A stretch of DNA of 64,000 nt. Origin: Conyzicola nivalis (lineage in GTDB: Bacteria; Actinomycetota; Actinomycetes; Actinomycetales; Microbacteriaceae). Where the stretch lies: the NCBI RefSeq assembly GCF_014639655.1, contig NZ_BMGB01000001.1, positions 992,001-1,056,000 on the forward strand. The letters run 5' to 3'. The position numbers were made by a program, and so were the translations under genes. The notes beneath the pieces were generated by a model. That model was not told the origin of the DNA. It saw nothing but the letters and a program-made list of their open reading frames with translations, and searched no databases. Shown piece after piece: positions 43,009-51,851 of the stretch; position 1 is the first letter of the stretch, and the number at the start of each line of letters is the position of its first letter.

Positions 43009-43563
43009 ATGACCACCATCGAACGCAACGTCCAGGCCCCCGCAGACGGCGGCGCCAAGCCCACCCGTCGCCAGAACGCCGAGAAGGGCTTCACCGCCTC
43101 GAAGGAACTCATCGAGAACCTGCAGGCGGTGCACGTCGACCTGATCGAGCTGCACCTGCAGGGCAAGCAGGCGCACTGGAACGTCGTCGGCAAGAACTTC
43201 CGCGACCTCCACCTGCAGCTCGACGAGATCGTCGAAGAGGTGCGCGAGTTCAGCGACACCGTCGCCGAGCGTCTGCGCGCGCTGCATGCGGTGCCGGACG
43301 GCCGCAGCGACACGGTCGCCGCCACCACCACCCTGCCCGAGTACCCGAACGGCGAGATCGACACCGCGACGACGGTCGACCTGATCACCCAGCGCCTCGA
43401 GGCGACGGTCGGCACGATGCGCGAGCGCCACGATGACATCGACGACGCCGACCCCACGAGCGCCGACATCCTGCACGCCATCATGGAACGCCTCGAGCAG
43501 TTCGCCTGGATGGTCTCGGCCGAGAACCGCAAGCCCGCCACCACCCCCTCGAAGAAGGCCTGA
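43009..43563 (+). CDS. dps: Dps-family DNA-binding ferritin-like protein
   Basis: 184 residues. The inter-subunit ferroxidase motif is KQAHWNVVGKNFRDLHLQLDEIV, with the His, Asp and Glu ligands in place. A lysine- and arginine-rich N-terminus (about 1-25) and a short basic tail (TPSKKA) could bind DNA. Dodecamers oxidise iron with hydrogen peroxide and protect DNA. AAAGGAAG lies upstream of the ATG. The next gene starts 5 nt after this stop with TTG. Confidence 0.93.
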   Translation: MTTIERNVQAPADGGAKPTRRQNAEKGFTASKELIENLQAVHVDLIELHLQGKQAHWNVVGKNFRDLHLQLDEIVEEVREFSDTVAERLRALHAVPDGRSDTVAATTTLPEYPNGEIDTATTVDLITQRLEATVGTMRERHDDIDDADPTSADILHAIMERLEQFAWMVSAENRKPATTPSKKA

Positions 43564-43567
43564 CCAC

Positions 43568-45364
43568 TTGGCCCGCCGCACGACCGTCCCGCCCGCGAGC
43601 AGGTCTGACGGATACGTAGACCTGCGTTCGTACGGGGCGATCGGCGACGGGCGAACCGTCGCGCTGATCGCCGAGGACGGATCCGTCGACTGGTTGCCCA
43701 TCCCCAACCTCGACTCCGTCCCGGTGTTCGCGCGACTGCTCGACGCCGACGGGGGCGGCGCGATCGCGCTGTCCCCCGTCGACGAGTTCACGGTGACCAG
43801 GCGTTACGTCCCGACCACCAACGTGCTCGAGACCACCTTCACCACCGGGAACGGCGTCGCCCGCGTCACCGACGCGCTCGTTACCGGCGTTGCCGGCCGT
43901 CTGCCCTGGGTGGAACTCGCCCGTCGCATCGAGGGAGTCTCCGGCGAGGTGAAGTTCCGCTGGAAGGTGGCGCCCGGCTCGATGCTGGGGTCGGCGTCGC
44001 CCTGGATCGACAAGACCACGCACGGCGCAGTCATACGCATCGACGGCGTGACGATCGCGGTGCGCGGCATCGACAACGGCGCCCGCCGCAGCGGAAACCA
44101 GGCGATCGCCGGGATGTTCACCACGAGCGCGGGGTCGCTGCACCAGGTCACCGTGGTCGGCACCTCGAACGAGCCCCTGCACCTGCCCGACCCGAACAAC
44201 GTCGACCGCGGCATCGACCGCACGATCGACAACTGGCTGGCCTGGTCGAAGGAGTTCAGCTACGACGGGCCGTGGGCGGAGGCCGTGCAGCGCAGCGCGC
44301 TTGCCCTCAAGCTGCTCATCTTCAGCCCGACCGGCGCGATCGCTGCCGCCGCGACGACCTCGCTCCCCGAGTCACTGTCGGGCGGCAAGAACTGGGACTA
44401 CCGGTACGCCTGGGTGCGCGACCTCGCCTACACGGTGACCGCCCTCACGCGTTTCGGCCTGCGCGAGGAGACCCACGGCTCCGTGTCGTGGCTGCTGCGC
44501 ACCATCCGCGACAACGGCCCCGATCTCCACGTCTTCTACGACCTCGACGGCGGACTGCCCGGCCCCGTCGAGTCACACGACGTCGCGGGATGGCGCGGCA
44601 GCCAACCCGTCGTGAGCGGCAACCCCGCGGGCGGCCAGCTGCAACTGGGTGTCTACGGCGACCTGTTCGACGTGATGCGGCGCTACGTCGAGGCGGGCAA
44701 CGTCCTCGACGCCGAGACCGGGCGGCTCCTGGCCGGCGTCGCGGACAAGACCTGCGACTTCTGGCACCGCCAAGACCACGGCATGTGGGAGCTGCCCGAC
44801 AAGCAGCACTACACGTCGTCGAAGATGGGCTGCTGGAGCGCCCTCGACAACGCGGTCCGGCTGTGCGAACTCGGGCAGATCCCGGGAAGCGGGGCACGCT
44901 GGGCCGCCGAACGCGACGCCATCAAGGAGTGGGTCGAGGAGAACTGCTGGTCGGAGGAGCGCCAGGCGTACGTCTTCTTCGCCGGCAGCGACGACCTCGA
45001 CGCCTCGGTGCTGCTGCACGCCCCGAGCGGCTTCGAACGTGGTCCGCGCATGGAGTCGACCATCGACGCCCTGCGCGAAGAACTCGGCCGCGGCGCCCTG
45101 ATGTACCGGTACAGCGGCGTGCAGTCGGAGGAAGCGACCTTCGTCTCCTGCGCCTTCTGGACGGCGTCGGCGCTGGCCTGCGTCGGCCGGCACGACGAGG
45201 CCATCGCGCTCATGGACGAGCTGGTCGGGCTCGCGAACGACGTGGGCCTCTACTCCGAGATGATCGACCCCGACTCGCTCGACTTCCTCGGCAACTTCCC
45301 GCAGGGACTCAGCCATCTCGCACTCGTCAACACCGCGATCACCATCGAGGAACTCACCCGGTAA
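43568..45364 (+). CDS. Glycoside hydrolase family 15 protein (trehalase/glucoamylase type)
   Basis: 598 residues, cytosolic. The family N-terminal beta domain begins YVDLRSYGAIGDGRTVALIAEDGSVDWL, and the alpha/alpha-barrel carries WDYRYAWVRDLAYTV, the catalytic acid in HGMWELPD, and the base region GLYSEMID, followed by NFPQGLSHLAL. Bacterial homologues hydrolyse trehalose or alpha-glucans. No ATG or GTG exists near the expected N-terminus, so TTG at 43568 is chosen, with GAAGAAGG 9 nt upstream. It overlaps the convergent SMP-30 gene by 11 nt. Confidence 0.9.
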   Translation: MARRTTVPPASRSDGYVDLRSYGAIGDGRTVALIAEDGSVDWLPIPNLDSVPVFARLLDADGGGAIALSPVDEFTVTRRYVPTTNVLETTFTTGNGVARVTDALVTGVAGRLPWVELARRIEGVSGEVKFRWKVAPGSMLGSASPWIDKTTHGAVIRIDGVTIAVRGIDNGARRSGNQAIAGMFTTSAGSLHQVTVVGTSNEPLHLPDPNNVDRGIDRTIDNWLAWSKEFSYDGPWAEAVQRSALALKLLIFSPTGAIAAAATTSLPESLSGGKNWDYRYAWVRDLAYTVTALTRFGLREETHGSVSWLLRTIRDNGPDLHVFYDLDGGLPGPVESHDVAGWRGSQPVVSGNPAGGQLQLGVYGDLFDVMRRYVEAGNVLDAETGRLLAGVADKTCDFWHRQDHGMWELPDKQHYTSSKMGCWSALDNAVRLCELGQIPGSGARWAAERDAIKEWVEENCWSEERQAYVFFAGSDDLDASVLLHAPSGFERGPRMESTIDALREELGRGALMYRYSGVQSEEATFVSCAFWTASALACVGRHDEAIALMDELVGLANDVGLYSEMIDPDSLDFLGNFPQGLSHLALVNTAITIEELTR

Positions 45365-46235
45365 CGAACACCCTCCCCGGCCGGCCCGTCGTGCCGGTCT
45401 CGAGGGCGAAGACCGCGCCGGAGAGCGGCTGCTCGCGCAGCTGCTCTTCGGTGAGGTTCTCGCGGGCGCTCGCCACGTAGAGCGACGAGCCGGCGAAGGC
45501 CACCGAGGTGAGGTTCGGCGCGTCGAAACCGTGGCGTTCGCGCTCGACTCCCTGCGGGTCGTACCGCACGACGACCCCGTCTCCGTAGATCGAGCTCCAG
45601 AGCCAGCCGTCGGCGTCGATGGCGAGCCCGTCGTTCATGTCGCCGTGGTGGAACACCTCCACGTCGGCGATCTCGCCGTCTGCCGTATAGCCGCCGGTAT
45701 AGATCGTGCCGACGGCCGTGTCGGTGAAATAGACCCGGCTGCCGTCGAGCGACCATTCGAGCCCGTTCGACGTGCCGAGGCCGCCCGCGATCACCCGCAC
45801 GTCGCCCGCAGGGCTGATCGAGTAGAACGCGCCGTCGGGCTCGCCGCGGGTCATGTCCATCGAGCCGGTGACCCAGTTGCCGAACGGGTCGACCTTTCCC
45901 TCGTTGAGTCGAAGACCCGGATGCGCGTGGTCGATGCGCGCGAGTTCGCGCACGATCGCGCCGCGGTCGTCGGCGAGCACGACCCGGTCGCCGAGCGACG
46001 CGACGTAGCCCGGCGCGCCCCCGACCTCGGCCCGATGGAACGAGGCGAGCGGCGCGGGAAGGGCGAGCACGGTGTCGTCGGCGCCACCCGGATCGCCCGC
46101 GAGCACACTGCGGTGCAGCAGACCCGCGCTGATGTCACACCAGAGCATCGCCGGTGCGGGCGCCGTGTCATCCAGAACCAGGCTTTCACCAAGGATCGCG
46201 CGGGCATCACGGAAGACGGTCGGTGTGGAATCCAT
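45354..46235 (-). CDS. SMP-30/gluconolactonase/LRE family protein
   Basis: 293 residues forming a six-bladed beta propeller. The metal-site pattern is recognisable: an early glutamate in ILGESLVLDD, the asparagine in LGTSNGLEWSLDG, and the aspartate in NDGLAIDADGWLW. Members hydrolyse sugar lactones such as gluconolactone. The substrate here is unknown. The gene is convergent with the GH15 gene, overlapping by 11 nt, and divergent from the SDR gene at 46321. Confidence 0.88.
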   Translation of the reverse strand: MDSTPTVFRDARAILGESLVLDDTAPAPAMLWCDISAGLLHRSVLAGDPGGADDTVLALPAPLASFHRAEVGGAPGYVASLGDRVVLADDRGAIVRELARIDHAHPGLRLNEGKVDPFGNWVTGSMDMTRGEPDGAFYSISPAGDVRVIAGGLGTSNGLEWSLDGSRVYFTDTAVGTIYTGGYTADGEIADVEVFHHGDMNDGLAIDADGWLWSSIYGDGVVVRYDPQGVERERHGFDAPNLTSVAFAGSSLYVASARENLTEEQLREQPLSGAVFALETGTTGRPGRVFVTG

Positions 46236-46308
46236 CGCCCCAGACCATCACGCGGGTGGCGAAGGGGCAAGGCCTTGTCAAGGCCCGCCGCCGAGCCGGA
46301 CGCGTACC

Positions 46309-46314
46309 TACGGT
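46309..46314 (+). promoter_or_regulatory. -10 box of the 46321 SDR gene, leaderless type
   Basis: TACGGT ends 6 nt before the ATG at 46321. Confidence 0.45.
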
Positions 46315-46320
46315 GGAACG

Positions 46321-47121
46321 ATGGATCTCAAAATCGCAGGTAAAAAGGCACTCGTCTCCGGCGCGGACTCCGGCATCGGCTGGGAGACCGCGCGCATCCT
46401 CCTCGACGAGGGGGTGACCGTCGTCATCACCGACAAGGAACAGGGCAAGCTCGACGAGGCGGCCGCCAAGTTCGGCGCCGCCGAAGGCACGCTGTTCGCG
46501 TTCGCGGCCGACATCACGAGCGTCGAGTCGATCGCGGCCCTCGAGGCCAAGGTGAGCGACGCGGTCGGCGACATCGACATCCTCGTGCAGTCCGCGGGCA
46601 TCACCGGCGCGCAGGGACTGTTCCACGAGATCGACGACGAGGGCTGGACCTCGACCATCGAGGTCGACCTGATGGGCCCGGTGCGGCTGGTCAGCGCGTT
46701 CCTGCCCGCGCTGCGCAAGGGCGGCTGGGGCCGGCTCGTGTTCGTCGCCAGCGAGGACGCCGTTCAGCCCTACGACGACGAGCTGCCCTACTGCGCGGCG
46801 AAGGCGGGCATCCTGGCGCTCGCCAAGGGACTGTCGCGCAGCTACGCGCTCGAGGGACTCCTGGTCAACGCGGTCTCCCCCGCGTTCATCCACACGCCGA
46901 TGACCGACGCGATGATGGAGAAGCGGGCCGACGAGAAGAACACGACCGTGGATGACGCGATCGAGACGTTCCTCGACGAGGAGCGCCCCTACATGGAGCT
47001 GAAACGCCGCGGCGAGCCGGAAGAGGTCGCGAACGTCATCGCGTTCCTGTGCAGCGACCTCGCGAGCTTCGTCAACGGCTCGAACTACCGCGTCGACTCG
47101 GGGTCGGTCGCGACCATCTAA
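46321..47121 (+). CDS. SDR-family oxidoreductase
   Basis: 266 residues, classical short-chain dehydrogenase. The cofactor motif is SGADSGIG (about 14-21), the NNAG-equivalent is QSAGITG, the serine is in FVASEDAV, and the YxxxK pair is PYCAAKAG. An unusual insertion (MTDAMMEKRADEKNTTVDDAIE, about 198-220) forms the substrate lid. The substrate is unknown. A TACGGT box 6 nt before the ATG predicts a leaderless mRNA. A perfect hairpin follows the stop. Confidence 0.9.
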   Translation: MDLKIAGKKALVSGADSGIGWETARILLDEGVTVVITDKEQGKLDEAAAKFGAAEGTLFAFAADITSVESIAALEAKVSDAVGDIDILVQSAGITGAQGLFHEIDDEGWTSTIEVDLMGPVRLVSAFLPALRKGGWGRLVFVASEDAVQPYDDELPYCAAKAGILALAKGLSRSYALEGLLVNAVSPAFIHTPMTDAMMEKRADEKNTTVDDAIETFLDEERPYMELKRRGEPEEVANVIAFLCSDLASFVNGSNYRVDSGSVATI

Positions 47122-47123
47122 CG

Positions 47124-47161
47124 ACAACGGTCCCTGAGCCGACAGGCTCAGGGACCGTTGT
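47124..47161. terminator. Bidirectional hairpin between convergent SDR genes
   Basis: Perfect 17-nt arms (47124-47140 and 47145-47161) enclose the 4-nt loop GACA. The stem begins ACAACGGTCCCTGAGCC. The 11-mer CTCAGGGACCG is shared with the repeat inside kdpB. No long T-tract; the position just after one stop and 14 nt from the other suggests termination of both. Confidence 0.7.
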
Positions 47162-47174
47162 GTGCGTTCAGCCG

Positions 47175-48068
47175 TTAGTGCAGCGGCTCTCCGCCGCTCA
47201 CCACGATGGTCTCGCCACTCGTGTAGCTGGCCTCCTGCGAGGCGAGGTACACGTAGGTGGACGCGATCTCGGCGGGCTGGCCGGGGCGGCCGTACGGGGT
47301 CTCCTCGCCGAAGACCTCGATCTTCTCGTTCGGCACCGAGCTGGGCTGCAGCGGTGTCCAGAACGGGCCGGGTGCGACGCCGTTGACACGGATGCCGTGC
47401 TCGGCGAGCTGCTGCGCCATGCCGCGCACGAAGTTGGCGATGCCCGCCTTGGTCACGGCGTATTCGACGAGCTCGGGCGAGGGGTGGAAGCCCTGTACCG
47501 ACGAGGTCGTGATGATCGACGCACCGGGCGCGAAGTGCTTCTTGGCCGCCTTGGTCATCCAGAACATGTTGTGCAGGTTGAGGCGCACGAGGTGGTCGAA
47601 CGTCTCGGTGTCGAAATCGTCGATGCTGTCGACGGTGGGCATCTCGCCCGCGACCATCACGAGGATGTCGAGTCCGCCGAGTTCCTCGGCCGCCTTGTTG
47701 ACGACGTCGATGCTGGTCTGCTCCTCGGACAGGTCGCCGGGCAGCTGCACGGCCTTCTGGCCGGCCTTCTCCACCCACGACGCGGTGCTATCACCCTCGG
47801 GCTCCTCGACGGGAAGGTAGCTCAGCGCCACGTCGGCACCCTCGCGGGCGAAGGCGATGGCGACCGCGCGGCCGATGCCGCTGTCGGCACCCGTGACGAG
47901 CGCCTTACGGCCGGCGAGACGGCCGTGGCCGATGTAGCTCTCCTCGCCGTGGTCGGGCTTCGGGTCCATGGCGGGAGCCGTGCCGGGGTTGGCCTGCTGC
48001 TGCTTGGGGAACGGCGGACCCGGGTAGAGATCGATGGGATTCTTCGGAGTGTAGATGTCCTTAGTCAT
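47175..48068 (-). CDS. SDR-family oxidoreductase, general-stress (YghA/YdaD-like) type
   Basis: 297 residues. A 50-residue N-terminal extension (PKNPIDLYPGPPFPKQQQ) is typical of this stress-associated SDR subgroup. The cofactor motif is TGADSGIGRAV, followed by the VAGEM loop, the serine in TTSSVQGF and the YxxxK pair EYAVTKAG. The C-terminal GGEPLH ends the fold. The substrate is unknown. It is convergent with the other SDR gene at 46321, and the proteins are only distantly alike. Confidence 0.9.
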   Translation of the reverse strand: MTKDIYTPKNPIDLYPGPPFPKQQQANPGTAPAMDPKPDHGEESYIGHGRLAGRKALVTGADSGIGRAVAIAFAREGADVALSYLPVEEPEGDSTASWVEKAGQKAVQLPGDLSEEQTSIDVVNKAAEELGGLDILVMVAGEMPTVDSIDDFDTETFDHLVRLNLHNMFWMTKAAKKHFAPGASIITTSSVQGFHPSPELVEYAVTKAGIANFVRGMAQQLAEHGIRVNGVAPGPFWTPLQPSSVPNEKIEVFGEETPYGRPGQPAEIASTYVYLASQEASYTSGETIVVSGGEPLH

Positions 48069-48136
48069 GGTTCCGGTTTACCAGCCGGGGTCGCTTGCCG
48101 TTCGGGGTGGCTTTTCGCTCAGACCTGGGCTAGCGG

Positions 48137-48871
48137 CTACGCGTCGGCGAGCGGCGCGGCAATCCACGCCGCCCCGTCGGAGAGGTGGACGAGTGGGGCG
48201 GCATCCGAATTGATCGTCACTCGCAGGCTCTCGACGGCGCGCGTCGCGGCCGAATCGATGACCGTGTGCCCCGACAGTCCGAGCATTCGGATGATTCCGG
48301 TGCCGTCGATCGGATCGCCCGCGCGCTCGATGAGCGCCTTGAGGATGCGCACCTCGAGCGAGGAGAGCAACACCGGCTCGCCGGCACGCCAGACCTGGCC
48401 GCTCGCGTCGTCGACGACCAGGTCGGCGAACACGATGCTCGTGTCGGCGAGACCGGCGCGACGGAAGACGGCACGCAGCCGCGTGCTGACCTCCTCGAGG
48501 CCGAACGGCTTGGTCATGTAGTCGTCGCCGCCCGCTCCGAACGCGGCGAGCCTGTCCTCGAGCGAGGTTCGGCCGGTGAGGAAGATCACCGGAGTGGTGA
48601 TGCCGCTCTCGCGCAGCCGGGTGACGACGGCGACGCCGCTGACGTCGGGCAGCATCATGTCGAGCAGGATCGCGTCGGGGCGGAAGCGAGTGGCCACCGC
48701 GACCGCCTCGTTACCGTTGGCGAGGGTCTCCACCTCCCAGCCCTCGAAGGTGAGTGAGAGCGTGAGCAGGTCGGTGAGCGGAGCCTCCTCGTCGATGACG
48801 AGCACCCGGTTCTTGCGCCGGGCGGGCCGCGCCGGTCGGTCGATGACGCCCGTGTCCGAACCGACGGTCAC
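48137..48871 (-). CDS. Orphan OmpR-like response regulator
   Basis: 244 residues. The receiver domain has IDEE, the phospho-acceptor D71 in ILLDMMLPD and K121 in MTKPF. The C-terminal domain (about 145-244) is a divergent winged helix with a LLSSLEVRILKALIERAGDP stretch. No kinase gene is near. The GTG at 48871 overlaps the TGA of a 32-codon leader ORF (GTGA), so translation should be coupled. The in-frame upstream extension is Arg/Cys-rich and rejected. A single-base frameshift joining the leader to this protein is the alternative explanation. Confidence 0.82.
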   Translation of the reverse strand: MTVGSDTGVIDRPARPARRKNRVLVIDEEAPLTDLLTLSLTFEGWEVETLANGNEAVAVATRFRPDAILLDMMLPDVSGVAVVTRLRESGITTPVIFLTGRTSLEDRLAAFGAGGDDYMTKPFGLEEVSTRLRAVFRRAGLADTSIVFADLVVDDASGQVWRAGEPVLLSSLEVRILKALIERAGDPIDGTGIIRMLGLSGHTVIDSAATRAVESLRVTINSDAAPLVHLSDGAAWIAAPLADA

Positions 48872-48966
48872 CAGGTCACGCTCACGCTGGTCGTCGGGGG
48901 AAGATCCACGGCGTCCGGCGAGATCGGTGTTGTGGCAACGGGAGTGACGTCGACAGCAGTGTTCAC
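48868..48966 (-). CDS. Leader ORF coupled to the orphan response regulator
   Basis: 32 codons from a GTG with AGAGG 6 nt upstream, ending in a TGA that overlaps the regulator's GTG. The peptide (starting VNTAVDVTPVATTPISPD) is Thr/Val/Pro-rich and lacks features of a signal peptide. It may be a coupled leader peptide or the true N-terminus of the response regulator displaced by a frameshift. Confidence 0.5.
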   Translation of the reverse strand: MNTAVDVTPVATTPISPDAVDLPPTTSVSVTW

Positions 48967-49052
48967 GGTGAACCTCTTTTTCGGGGAGTGGGCGTGGCTC
49001 TAGCCTCGCCCTCCTGCCCCCGGAAGTCATCGTCCGTCCAGGGGATATGCGG

Positions 49053-49754
49053 CTACATCGAACGATGTACAAAGCCGAGAGTTTGCTGGCCGTCCGGCGA
49101 GGCGGCCACGAGCGCCGCACGCTTGCGGGCGCGGGCCCAGACGAAAAATCCGGCCAGGGTGAAAGCGCCGTAGAAGACGTACATGAGCGCCGAGGCGTAG
49201 TACCCGGCGCTGATCAGCAGCGGCACGCCCACGATGTCCACGGCCACCCAGATCAGCCAGAATTCCACCCAGCCCTTGGCCATCCCGTAGGTGGCGAGCA
49301 GCGACCCGGTGAAAATCCAGGCGTCGGCCCAGACCGGTTCGAACGATCCGAGAGCCGTGAAGACCGGCGTGAGAATGGCGGTACCTGCGACGAGCCCGAT
49401 CACGAGCAGCAGACGCGACCGCCCGCCTGCCCAGCGCGGTTCGACGGCCGCACCGCCGGCATCCGCACTGTGCTTCCAGCGGTACCAGCCGTAGACCGAC
49501 ACGACGATGAACATCACCTGGCGGGCGGCCTGGCCGAGCAGGTTCACGGGGTTAGGGGTGTCGAAGACGGCGCCTAGGAACACGGTGAACAGCAGGGCGT
49601 TGCCGACGATGCCGACCGGCCAGGCCCAGATCTTGCGGCGCATGCCGCCGAGCGCGCTGAGCAGGCCGAAGAGGTTGCCGACGATCTCGCGCCAGAGCAC
49701 GGTCTGGTCGCCGATCACGAGCTGGGCGTCGAACAGCCAGGTTATGACCGGCAT
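49053..49754 (-). CDS. pnuC: Nicotinamide mononucleotide transporter PnuC
   Basis: 233 residues with about seven hydrophobic helices. The PnuC motifs are visible: WPVGIVGNALLFTVF, VYGWYRWK and the late WxxVDIVGVPLLI. PnuC proteins facilitate uptake of nicotinamide riboside or related vitamins, which an NRK kinase then traps. No kinase gene or recognisable riboswitch is adjacent; the 93 nt before the start contain only a purine-rich ribosome binding site (GAGGAG). Confidence 0.92.
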   Translation of the reverse strand: MPVITWLFDAQLVIGDQTVLWREIVGNLFGLLSALGGMRRKIWAWPVGIVGNALLFTVFLGAVFDTPNPVNLLGQAARQVMFIVVSVYGWYRWKHSADAGGAAVEPRWAGGRSRLLLVIGLVAGTAILTPVFTALGSFEPVWADAWIFTGSLLATYGMAKGWVEFWLIWVAVDIVGVPLLISAGYYASALMYVFYGAFTLAGFFVWARARKRAALVAASPDGQQTLGFVHRSM

Positions 49755-49847
49755 GGGGGTGTCTCCTCGGTGGTGCTGTCGTTCGCACCTCCCAGCACAA
49801 CGCTGTTGCGGCCGGTGCCATTCCTCACGGAATCGGTCGAAACGAGC

Positions 49848-50288
49848 CTAGGCGCTCTCCGCGACCTCTTTGAGCCTCCCGAGGGCTTTCGGCCACGCGT
49901 CCATCATCATGGGCGCCCAGTCGTCGGGCACCTCGAGCTCGACTGTCACCGTTGTCGGGCCGCCGGTGCCGCTGAACGCGTAGCTCTCTCGCATGCCGAC
50001 CACGGGGCTTTCTCGATTCTCGCCGCCCGCGTCCACCTCGGCGACGTATCGCATGGCGACCAGCTCCCCCGGACGGCTGGTCTCGACGATGGCTGCGAGG
50101 CCTCCGGTCGTGCCGTCGTCGTTCGGGCCGAGGAAGCGGATCTCGTCGCCCTCGTTCCACCCGCCCTCGTAGGTCGAGCCGTCGTGGAACGCGGACGCCC
50201 ACTCCCGATAGGTGTCGAGGTCGAGCATGACGTTCCAGACGTGCTGCACGGGCGCGTCGATATCGGCGTCGAAGATCAGTTTTCGCAT
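49848..50288 (-). CDS. SRPBCC-domain protein
   Basis: 146 residues. The start (KLIFDADIDAPVQHVWNVMLDLDTYREWASAF) is a typical SRPBCC/AHSA1-like N-terminal strand-helix, and the protein ends in a long helix (DAWPKALGRLKEVA). Such proteins bind hydrophobic ligands or act as cyclases. No ligand is deducible. The ATG follows GGAAGA. It lies 12 nt after the DUF2252 stop on the same strand and may be cotranscribed with it. Confidence 0.8.
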   Translation of the reverse strand: MRKLIFDADIDAPVQHVWNVMLDLDTYREWASAFHDGSTYEGGWNEGDEIRFLGPNDDGTTGGLAAIVETSRPGELVAMRYVAEVDAGGENRESPVVGMRESYAFSGTGGPTTVTVELEVPDDWAPMMMDAWPKALGRLKEVAESA

Positions 50289-50300
50289 GTCGCATCTTCC

Positions 50301-51728
50301 TCAGTGATCGGTGTCCGCGTGGATACGTCCGGATGCCACGGCCTCGCGGAACGCGTCGAAGTCGAGGTCGTTCTGATCCGCGTAGCGTTCCGAGAACCGC
50401 GCGATCGCCCGATCGAACGTATCGGACCCGCCCAGATAGCCCGCGATCGCCATCCGGTCGCCGGACCGCGCGTGGGCCCGGGCTAGCGTCTCGCCGCACA
50501 GACGCGCGTACAGGAGGGCGACCGGGTACTGCATCACGTCGACGTCGACGGACCCCTTCCAGTCGGTGAGCTGGCGAATGTAGAAGTCCCTGGAGACACC
50601 GTCAAAGCCCTCGACCCGTTCCCAGCCGAGAAAGATGTCGCTCGCCGACTGCATGATGCGTTGACCGCGCACCACGCGTTCGCCGTGATGCTCGTATTCG
50701 CTCGGGGGGAGATACTTCTCGAGAACCGAGTGTTCGGCCTGCTTGGCCTGCAGCAACAACGGGTCGAGGTTGTCGCGCCCGCGAAGGAGGACCACCCACG
50801 ACCGGGTGCCGACACTGCCCACGCCGACGACCTTGCGCGCCATGTCGACGAACTCGAAGTCGCGCAGCGGATGATTCGGCTGCAGCACAGTGGAACGGTA
50901 CCCGAGCAGGATCTCGCGCACGGTTTCTTCGTCGTCTGACCGTGTGCGACCGGCCGGGCCGAGATCGGCGAGCGGCACGATAAGCGGGGGCTGCGGCCGG
51001 ATGCGAAGTTCGCCATCGACGACGTACACGAGCTTGCGGAAGGCGCGGGCGCTGTCCCGGAGACGCGCTTTCGCGACGCCGACCCCCAAACGGTCAACCT
51101 GGTCTTTCTTCAACCGGTTCTCGGTGTGCGCCCGGCGCAGCAGCTCGAAGAGCTGATCGGCGTCCACCCGGTCGTACCACGCGGCCAGCACGCGCGACGT
51201 GGCGCTTCCGCGCATGCGCTCACGGTAGCCACGGGCGACGGTCTGCGCGAGTTGCCGGCGCTCCGGACGAGAGAATCCGCGATGGCGTCCCGCGACGTCG
51301 AAGCTTGCGGCGAGGCGCTTGACGTCCCACTCCCACGGACCGGGAAGTGTCTCGTCGAAGTCGTTGATGTCGAAAATATGGGCGCGCTCCGGACTGGCGA
51401 ACAGCCCGAAGTTGGACAAGTGGGCATCACCGCAGAGCTGCACCGTCAACCCGGAGTCTGGTGTCCCGTCGAGGTCCCCCGCCATGATCGCAGCGGCACC
51501 GCGATAGAACGCGAACGGGGATGCGAGCATTCGGCCGTGCCGGATCGGGACCAGCTCGGGTACACGCGTTGTCGCCTGGTCTTCGAGAATGGCGACGGGG
51601 TCGAGGCGGTCCGCCGCGGGCGCCCAGTGCGCGTGCTCCGCGCGAGGCGCGCTCTTGCGCGCGGTGCGGCCGAGGGCCGCCCGCTCCGCCATCGGGGCCC
51701 GAAGGTCCGCTTTGCCGTGGCTGCTCAC
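50301..51728 (-). CDS. DUF2252 protein, kinase-like fold
   Basis: 475 residues matching DUF2252. The catalytic-loop-like CGDAHLSNFG and the metal-binding FDINDFDETLPG resemble aminoglycoside-phosphotransferase/protein-kinase-like motifs, so phosphotransfer is plausible, though no member's substrate is established to my knowledge. The N-terminal 35 residues are basic. The GTG at 51728 is supported by a TAGATT box 7 nt upstream. The SRPBCC gene follows after 12 nt. Confidence 0.88.
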   Translation of the reverse strand: MSSHGKADLRAPMAERAALGRTARKSAPRAEHAHWAPAADRLDPVAILEDQATTRVPELVPIRHGRMLASPFAFYRGAAAIMAGDLDGTPDSGLTVQLCGDAHLSNFGLFASPERAHIFDINDFDETLPGPWEWDVKRLAASFDVAGRHRGFSRPERRQLAQTVARGYRERMRGSATSRVLAAWYDRVDADQLFELLRRAHTENRLKKDQVDRLGVGVAKARLRDSARAFRKLVYVVDGELRIRPQPPLIVPLADLGPAGRTRSDDEETVREILLGYRSTVLQPNHPLRDFEFVDMARKVVGVGSVGTRSWVVLLRGRDNLDPLLLQAKQAEHSVLEKYLPPSEYEHHGERVVRGQRIMQSASDIFLGWERVEGFDGVSRDFYIRQLTDWKGSVDVDVMQYPVALLYARLCGETLARAHARSGDRMAIAGYLGGSDTFDRAIARFSERYADQNDLDFDAFREAVASGRIHADTDH

Positions 51729-51735
51729 GACACCG

Positions 51736-51741
51736 AATCTA
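51736..51741 (-). promoter_or_regulatory. -10 box of the DUF2252 gene, leaderless type
   Basis: TAGATT on the minus strand ends 7 nt before the GTG at 51728. Confidence 0.45.
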
Positions 51742-51851
51742 GTTACCCGTCCACGGCCCTGACCCCACCTGATCCAGATGAGGCGCTGCGGCTCACAGGG
51801 GGCGGAAACTTCGGGTCTGGCAGGTACTCAGGGGTCGAGGTTGGTGGTCTC

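Noticed and set aside
49755-49847. Vitamin riboswitch or NiaR operator upstream of pnuC
   Set aside because: No conserved aptamer core or clear palindrome could be found in the 93 nt.
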